Positions 4,333 through 8,630 of a DNA stretch of 8,630 nt are shown here, piece after piece; the first letter of the stretch is position 1; every line of letters starts with the position of its first letter. The notes beneath the pieces are model-generated. The model searched no databases, was not told the origin of the DNA, and saw only the letters and a list, made by a program, of their open reading frames with translations. Where the stretch lies: contig JAQTYS010000113.1 of NCBI GenBank assembly GCA_028688175.1, positions 1 to 8,630 on the forward strand, in the 5' to 3' direction. Position numbers and translations under genes: made by a program. This DNA comes from Methanothrix sp. (GTDB taxonomy: Archaea > Halobacteriota > Methanosarcinia > Methanotrichales > Methanotrichaceae).

Positions 4333-6528
4333 TCAAACAACCTTCAGGTAATCGGATGGCTTGGGCATTTCCGGTTTCAAGCCCTTTCTAGTTCTGATCT
4401 GCTTGACTACATCTAGTAGCAGGTTGGCGGGCAAGGGTTCAAAACCAGCGAACTCAGAAGACCAGAGGGCTCTTCCTTCGGTGGCCGACCTTATTGCCCC
4501 AGAGAATCCAAACATCTGAGCAACAGGCATCTTGGATTTAAGGATTATCATATCGCCCTGGCTGTCCATGTTCAAGATAACGCCTCTCCTACCCTGGATC
4601 TCAGACATGGCTCCACCCATTTGATCCTGAGGCACCTGTATAAAGACATTCTGGAAGGGCTCCAATAAAACCGGATTCGCCATGAGAATTCCTGCCTGCA
4701 CGGCTTGCCTGACCGCCGGAATGACCTGGGCGGGGCCGCGGTGCACGGCGTCCTCGTGCAGCTTTACATCCATGATCTTGGCCTTAATGCCCTGCGCCGG
4801 TTCCCTGCAGATGGGGCCGTTCTTGAGCGCTTCCTCAAAGCCTTCTAAGATGAGCTCCATGGTCTCTCTCAGGTACTGGATACCCTTGGTCATGTTGAGC
4901 AGGACGTTGGTGCCGAAATATCCAACAATGCTCCTCGCTTCATCTTTTTCCATGCCGCTTTCGATGAGAACCTTCCTGCGCTCTACCTCTTCCATCTTCA
5001 TGCTGATCTTGCCATCTTTCAAGGCATCGATCACGCCCTGTTCCAGAGGCTCAAACTCAACATAGAAACGGTTGTGATGGTTGGGGGACTTTCCTTCCAC
5101 AGGCCCGGCTCTTCCGCCGACTGATTCACGATACACTACTATGGGCGGAGAGGTCTTCAGCTCTACACCGCGATCGCGTTGCATCCTTGTTACAGTGACA
5201 TCCAGATGTAGTTCGCCCATGCCGGCCAGGAGGTGCTCGCCGGTTTCTTCGTTGATGGTAACCTGCAGGGTTGGATCCTCTTTGGCGATCTGCCTTAAGA
5301 CCTCAACTACCTTGGGTAGGTCGCGGGTGTTCTTGGCCTCGACGGCTACGGTCATTACCGGCTCAGAGACGTGCTTAATCTGCTCGAAGGGGGTCATGTC
5401 CTGTTCCGATGAGATGGTGGAGCCCACAATAGCATCCCTAAGACCAGTGACTGCAGCGATGTTTCCTGCAGGAATCTCCTCTACCTCAACCCTCTCCGCG
5501 CCCATGACGATACCGGTCTGCTGGATACGGTTGGTGTTGACTACGCCGGATACATACAGCTCCATGCCGCGATGCAGAGTTCCGGAGAAGAGCCTGCCAG
5601 TGGCCACTTCGCCAGCATGCGGGTCGACCTTTATCTTGTTGATCATGAAAGCGATCGGGCCTTTGGGATCACAGGTAGCCATGGCTTTGCCGACCGGGCT
5701 ATTCCAATCGCCATGCCAGATGACCTTGACTCTATCTTTTTGGGCATCGATGGGGCTGGGAAGGAATTTGACGACCATATCGTTTACGGCAATATAAAGG
5801 GGAACCTTTTCGGCCAGTTCCTTCATCTTACCGGCCCGGCAGTATTCGACTACCTGCTCAAAGCCGATGCCCGTCTTCTTCATCTGGGGCACGCTGATGG
5901 CCCAGTTGTAGAGAGCAGAACCAAAGGCGATATTTCCTTTTGCCGCATCCAGCTTCCAGCCATTCTTATATTTCACTTCATCCATTCCTTGGATGAGCTT
6001 GTTGACATTGTCAATGACCTTGCCCAGGCGCATGGCCATCTCCTTCGGTTCAACTTTCAGCTCATTGATCATGCGGTCCACTTTATTGACGAACAGGACC
6101 GGCCTGACACCCTCTTTCAGAGCCTGCCGCAGCACGGTCTCCGTCTGGGGCATAGCACCCTCAACAGCATCCACTACAACCACAGCGCCATCCACGGCCC
6201 TCATGGCACGGGTGACGTCGCCCCCAAAGTCCACGTGGCCGGGAGTGTCAATCATGTTGATGAGATATTCCTTGCCGTCTATCTCGTGAACCATGGATAC
6301 GTTAGCTGCATCGATGGTAATTCCGCGCGCCTGCTCCAGGGGATCGAAATCCATGAAGAGCTGCTTGCCGGCCAGATCCATGGAGATCATACCAGCGCCG
6401 CCCAGGAGGTTATCAGAAAGGGTTGTCTTGCCGTGATCAATATGTGCCACTATTCCAATGTTCCTGATCATTTCAGGTTTATCCATCAGAGTTGTTACAC
6501 GTTCTGCTATCTTCTTCCTCTTGCCCAT
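4333..6528 (-). CDS. fusA: Translation elongation factor 2 (aEF2)
   Basis: This is the translocation GTPase of the ribosome, 731 aa from the chosen ATG, normal for archaeal EF-2. The N-terminus MGKRKKIAERV is typical. The G domain shows AHIDHGKT (28-35), RGITI (68-72), DTPGH (94-98) and NKVD (148-151). Domains II-V follow. The EDAVHRGPAQ segment contains His at about 596, the residue expected to become diphthamide. The C-terminus ends in the archaeal-style KPEMPKPSDYLKVV. The frame stays open to a TTG at 6594, but that extension overlaps the inferred core promoter and transcription start. The ATG at 6528 has GAGGCG just upstream. It is the first gene of the leftward fusA-tuf-rpsJ block, with no rps7 before it. 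Confidence 0.98.
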   Translation of the reverse strand: MGKRKKIAERVTTLMDKPEMIRNIGIVAHIDHGKTTLSDNLLGGAGMISMDLAGKQLFMDFDPLEQARGITIDAANVSMVHEIDGKEYLINMIDTPGHVDFGGDVTRAMRAVDGAVVVVDAVEGAMPQTETVLRQALKEGVRPVLFVNKVDRMINELKVEPKEMAMRLGKVIDNVNKLIQGMDEVKYKNGWKLDAAKGNIAFGSALYNWAISVPQMKKTGIGFEQVVEYCRAGKMKELAEKVPLYIAVNDMVVKFLPSPIDAQKDRVKVIWHGDWNSPVGKAMATCDPKGPIAFMINKIKVDPHAGEVATGRLFSGTLHRGMELYVSGVVNTNRIQQTGIVMGAERVEVEEIPAGNIAAVTGLRDAIVGSTISSEQDMTPFEQIKHVSEPVMTVAVEAKNTRDLPKVVEVLRQIAKEDPTLQVTINEETGEHLLAGMGELHLDVTVTRMQRDRGVELKTSPPIVVYRESVGGRAGPVEGKSPNHHNRFYVEFEPLEQGVIDALKDGKISMKMEEVERRKVLIESGMEKDEARSIVGYFGTNVLLNMTKGIQYLRETMELILEGFEEALKNGPICREPAQGIKAKIMDVKLHEDAVHRGPAQVIPAVRQAVQAGILMANPVLLEPFQNVFIQVPQDQMGGAMSEIQGRRGVILNMDSQGDMIILKSKMPVAQMFGFSGAIRSATEGRALWSSEFAGFEPLPANLLLDVVKQIRTRKGLKPEMPKPSDYLKVV

Positions 6529-6568
6529 AATACGCCTCGCGAAGTTTAAGATAAAGGTTAAATCCAGA

Positions 6569-6593
6569 CTAGGACTCAGAATCCTAGGACTCA
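6569..6593. repeat. Tandem 10-bp direct repeat at the fusA transcription start
   Basis: CTAGGACTCA occurs at 6569-6578 and again at 6584-6593, a 15-base period. The second copy contains the palindrome TCCTAGGA at its junction. The pair sits immediately downstream of the fusA TATA box, over the expected start of transcription. It could be an operator for a regulator of the translation operon or a feature of the leader RNA. The repeat is seen directly; the role is inferred. Confidence 0.5.
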
Positions 6594-6595
6594 AT

Positions 6596-6604
6596 CTATT
6601 TAAG
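6596..6604 (-). promoter_or_regulatory. TATA box for the fusA operon
   Basis: On the minus strand CTTAAATAG, preceded by GG, fits an archaeal TATA box. It predicts a start near 6570-6577 and a leader of roughly 45 nt before the ATG at 6528. The position argues against the longer TTG-started EF-2 frame. Confidence 0.55.
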
Positions 6605-6679
6605 CCTTCGGCCTTCTCAGGGCGGTTTCAAAATCTATATGCCAGAGGAATTTGGACTTAAATTATAATTATGGATAAA

Positions 6680-6688
6680 GCTTAAATC
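6680..6688 (+). promoter_or_regulatory. Candidate TATA box for aspartate kinase
   Basis: GCTTAAATC closely resembles the fusA TATA box (GCTTAAATA) on the other strand. It would start transcription near 6709-6712 and give a leader of about 10 nt. An alternative AT-rich element, TTAAATTATAATTA at 6658-6671, would give a longer leader. In the latter case GCAAA (6701-6705) and TTTGC (6714-6718) could pair around the weak AAGGG ribosome site. Confidence 0.35.
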
Positions 6689-6719
6689 GCTGTGAGGATA
6701 GCAAAGAAGGGTTTTTGCG

Positions 6720-8114
6720 ATGGCGCGCTTGGTAATGAAGTTTGGTGGTGTTTCCGTTGCTGACGGAAACAGGCTGCGGCATGTAGGAGATTTAGTCTTG
6801 CATTTTAGCCGCGACAATGAGATCGTTTTGGTTACCTCTGCTCTGCAAGGCGTCACTGACGACTTGCTGGCCTGTGCCACGAAGGCGGCAAATGAGGGGA
6901 AAGTCTCAGAAGTGATTGATTTTATGGAAAAGCTCACGGATAGGCACAATCAAGCCATAACCGATGCCATAAGAGATCCTCAAATCGCCAAAGAGATCGG
7001 TGAGACGATATCCAATAAGCTGTCTGAGCTTGAAAAGGCTTACATCGGCATCTGCTACATTGGTGAGCTTACGGCGCGCTCTCTGGATTACATATCCAGC
7101 TATGGTGAGCAACTGGCGGCGCCCATTCTGGCGGGTGTCTTGAGAGATATGGGCATACCTTCAATGCACTATACCGGCTCGGAGGCCGGAATCATCACAG
7201 ACAGCAACTATGGAGACTGCAGGCCCTTGGAGAAGACCTATAAATTGATTCCCCAAAGGCTCTTGCCGCTAAAGGGCGTTCCTGTGGTCACGGGCTTCAT
7301 CGCCAAGGATGAAAAGGGCACAATCACGACCCTGGGGCGTGGCGGTTCAGATCTGTCCGCCTCACTCATCGGAGCGGCCATTGATGCCGATGAGATCTGG
7401 TTTTGGAAGGAGACATATGGCATCATGACTACCGATCCCAAGATAGTGCCTGAGGCCAGGTCTATTCCCACCATATCTTACCGGGAGGCAATGGAGCTGT
7501 CCAACTTTGGGGCCAAGGTACTGCATCCCCGTTCCATTGAGCCCGCCATCCGAAAGGGCATTCCCGTGCGCGTTAAATGCACCTTCGATCCCGATATCCC
7601 GGGCACACTAATAGTACACGATGATGTACCCAAAGCGGATGTGATAAAGGCAGTGACGCTGCACAAAAATGTGGCCCTGCTCAACATCTCCGGCGCTGGC
7701 ATGATTGGGACGCTTGGTGTCGCTGCGCGCGCTTTTTCCGCTCTGGCCAAGGCTGGCATAAATATCGTCATGATCAGCCAGGGATCGTCTGAGGCCAATA
7801 TTTCCATGATCATTGAGGAGCGACAGGTGGAGAAGGCTGAGGATGCACTGAGGGCAGAATTCCCTCGCGATCTGGTCAAGGAGATCTCGCATGATCACGA
7901 TGTCTGCGTTGTAGCGGTGGTAGGCGCGGGAATGGAAGGCACTCCCGGTGTAGCTGCCCGGGTCTTCAAGGCCATGGGCGCGGCCAAGATCAATGTGGTC
8001 ATGATCAGCCAGGCATCTGGTCAGTTGAACATCTCCTTCGTGATTGCTTCCAAGGACGCCGAGCAGGCAGTAAGAGAGCTGCACCGCGAGTTTGGACTGG
8101 GAGGTGAGGTATGA
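6720..8114 (+). CDS. Aspartate kinase with tandem ACT domains
   Basis: This cytoplasmic enzyme phosphorylates aspartate with ATP to 4-phospho-aspartate, the first step toward lysine, threonine and methionine. At 464 aa it has the length of methanogen monofunctional aspartokinases. The amino-acid-kinase domain (about 1-300) shows KFGGVSV (7-13), VTSALQGVTD (38-47), SSYGEQ (126-131), GRGGSD (206-211) and LHPRSIEPA (268-276). Two ACT domains follow (about 317-385 and 394-460), each with a similar GAGM...GVAAR...ISQ.S....NIS core, implying feedback control by an amino acid. Two motifs deviate from the family: Val 11 in place of Thr in KFGGTSV, and WKETYGI (229-235) in place of WTDVDGV. The ATG at 6720 has only a weak AAGGG ahead. 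The gene is divergent from fusA and overlaps purM by four bases. Confidence 0.95.
   Translation: MARLVMKFGGVSVADGNRLRHVGDLVLHFSRDNEIVLVTSALQGVTDDLLACATKAANEGKVSEVIDFMEKLTDRHNQAITDAIRDPQIAKEIGETISNKLSELEKAYIGICYIGELTARSLDYISSYGEQLAAPILAGVLRDMGIPSMHYTGSEAGIITDSNYGDCRPLEKTYKLIPQRLLPLKGVPVVTGFIAKDEKGTITTLGRGGSDLSASLIGAAIDADEIWFWKETYGIMTTDPKIVPEARSIPTISYREAMELSNFGAKVLHPRSIEPAIRKGIPVRVKCTFDPDIPGTLIVHDDVPKADVIKAVTLHKNVALLNISGAGMIGTLGVAARAFSALAKAGINIVMISQGSSEANISMIIEERQVEKAEDALRAEFPRDLVKEISHDHDVCVVAVVGAGMEGTPGVAARVFKAMGAAKINVVMISQASGQLNISFVIASKDAEQAVRELHREFGLGGEV
8099..8110 (+). promoter_or_regulatory. Strong ribosome site for purM inside the kinase gene
   Basis: GGGAGGTGAGGT directly precedes the purM ATG at 8111. 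GGAGGTGA is a near-complete complement of the archaeal 16S rRNA 3' end, with six bases between GGAGG and the ATG. It lies within the last codons of the aspartate kinase gene and fixes the purM start. Confidence 0.75.
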
Positions 8115-8630
8115 GAAAGCTTACCTACGCTGATGCGGGCGTGGATATTCATCAGGAGAACAGATCTATTGACGCCATGAAGGCCGTGCTGACGACCAAA
8201 CGCAGGGGCTTCGGAGCGCCAATGACCGAGATCGGTCACTATGCCGGGCTTCTGGATATGGGCAGCTTCGCTTTGGCCATGACCACCGATGGTGTGGGCT
8301 CTAAGGTCCTCATTGCCAATGCGATTTCCAAGTGGGATACAGTCGGCATCGACTGCATCGCCATGAATGTCAACGATCTTTATGCCATAGGGGCAGAGCC
8401 CATCGCCTTTGTGGACTACCTGGCCGTGGAGAAGGTTGATCCGGAGAGAGCGGCGCAGATTGCGATAGGCCTCGCCCGCGGTGCGGAGATCTCCAATATG
8501 ACCATAGTGGGAGGGGAGACTGCATCCTTGCCGGAGATCATTAAGGGCTTTGACCTGGCCGGCACAGCCATTGGAATTGTTGATAAAGACAAGGTGGTGA
8601 CCGGCGAGAAGATTCAGAAGGGCGACGTGC
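8111..8630 (+). CDS. purM: Phosphoribosylformylglycinamidine cyclo-ligase (AIR synthetase), 3' end cut off
   Basis: PurM uses ATP to close the imidazole ring of formylglycinamidine ribonucleotide, forming AIR in purine biosynthesis. The window holds the first 173 codons, roughly half the protein, and the frame runs off the edge intact. The motifs are YADAGVDI (6-13), DGVGSK (60-65), MNVNDL (85-90) and GGETASLPEI (134-143). The last corresponds to the ATP-binding GGETAEMP of bacterial PurM, with an archaeal-type variation. The ATG overlaps the aspartate kinase stop as ATGA, which together with the strong ribosome site indicates translational coupling. Aspartate is a nitrogen donor in later purine steps, so sharing a transcript with an aspartate-consuming enzyme may be more than coincidence, but that is speculation. 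Confidence 0.95.
   Translation, partial: MRKLTYADAGVDIHQENRSIDAMKAVLTTKRRGFGAPMTEIGHYAGLLDMGSFALAMTTDGVGSKVLIANAISKWDTVGIDCIAMNVNDLYAIGAEPIAFVDYLAVEKVDPERAAQIAIGLARGAEISNMTIVGGETASLPEIIKGFDLAGTAIGIVDKDKVVTGEKIQKGDV

Noticed and set aside
5572..6549. 325-codon open frame on the plus strand opposite fusA
   Set aside because: It is antisense to EF-2, with no independent support; long shadows are expected opposite a highly expressed, biased gene.
6529..6594. 22-residue N-terminal extension of EF-2 from a TTG
   Set aside because: The extension overlaps the inferred promoter/start region and is not part of the normal archaeal EF-2 N-terminus; the ATG at 6528 has a ribosome site.
7608..8084. 158-codon leftward frame inside aspartate kinase
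   Set aside because: It is fully antisense to a well-supported gene and shows no domain features.
1..8630. CRISPR array, insertion sequence or integrase-linked attachment site
   Set aside because: No regularly spaced repeats, transposase or integrase frames were seen; the tRNA has no adjacent integrase or duplicated 3' end within the window.

Overview
The window looks like a piece of a euryarchaeal chromosome, most likely a methanogen of the Methanosarcinales. Methanothrix/Methanosaeta is my best guess, from overall protein character only. The archaeal evidence is direct: EF-2 with a diphthamide-type C-terminal motif, EF-1A (aEF1A), archaeal-length uS10, TATA boxes about 25-30 bases ahead of inferred transcription starts, GGTGA/GGAGG ribosome sites, and a tRNA with no encoded CCA. 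The genus was not confirmed by any search.

Left part (1 to about 2480) is the accessory, poorly characterised portion. It holds a leftward HAD-superfamily phosphatase-like protein whose nucleophile motif is DxAGT. Divergent from it is a secreted protein of unknown function whose start codon is problematic. After a T-tract come a rightward AbrB/SpoVT-type DNA-binding protein with a clear TATA promoter and a small signal-peptide-bearing protein dense in N-glycosylation sequons. The window edge (1-172) carries two near-perfect palindromes and a T-tract but no convincing gene.

Middle part (about 2500 to 6600) is a leftward translation block: fusA (EF-2), then tuf (EF-1A), rpsJ (uS10) and tRNA-Arg(CCG). 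It is the 3' portion of the archaeal str-type cluster. The usual upstream partners, rps12 and rps7, do not precede fusA here. Instead fusA has its own TATA box in a 191-base divergent intergenic region.

Right part (6720 to the end) is a rightward pair: aspartate kinase (first step to lysine, threonine, methionine) and purM (AIR synthetase, purine pathway, cut by the window edge). The two reading frames overlap by four bases (ATGA), and purM has a near-perfect ribosome site inside the kinase gene, so they are almost certainly translationally coupled.

Most of the window is housekeeping sequence. I see no CRISPR array, insertion sequence, rRNA or recognisable defence system. The best candidates for something undescribed are the two secreted proteins and the AbrB-linked gene pair at the left.
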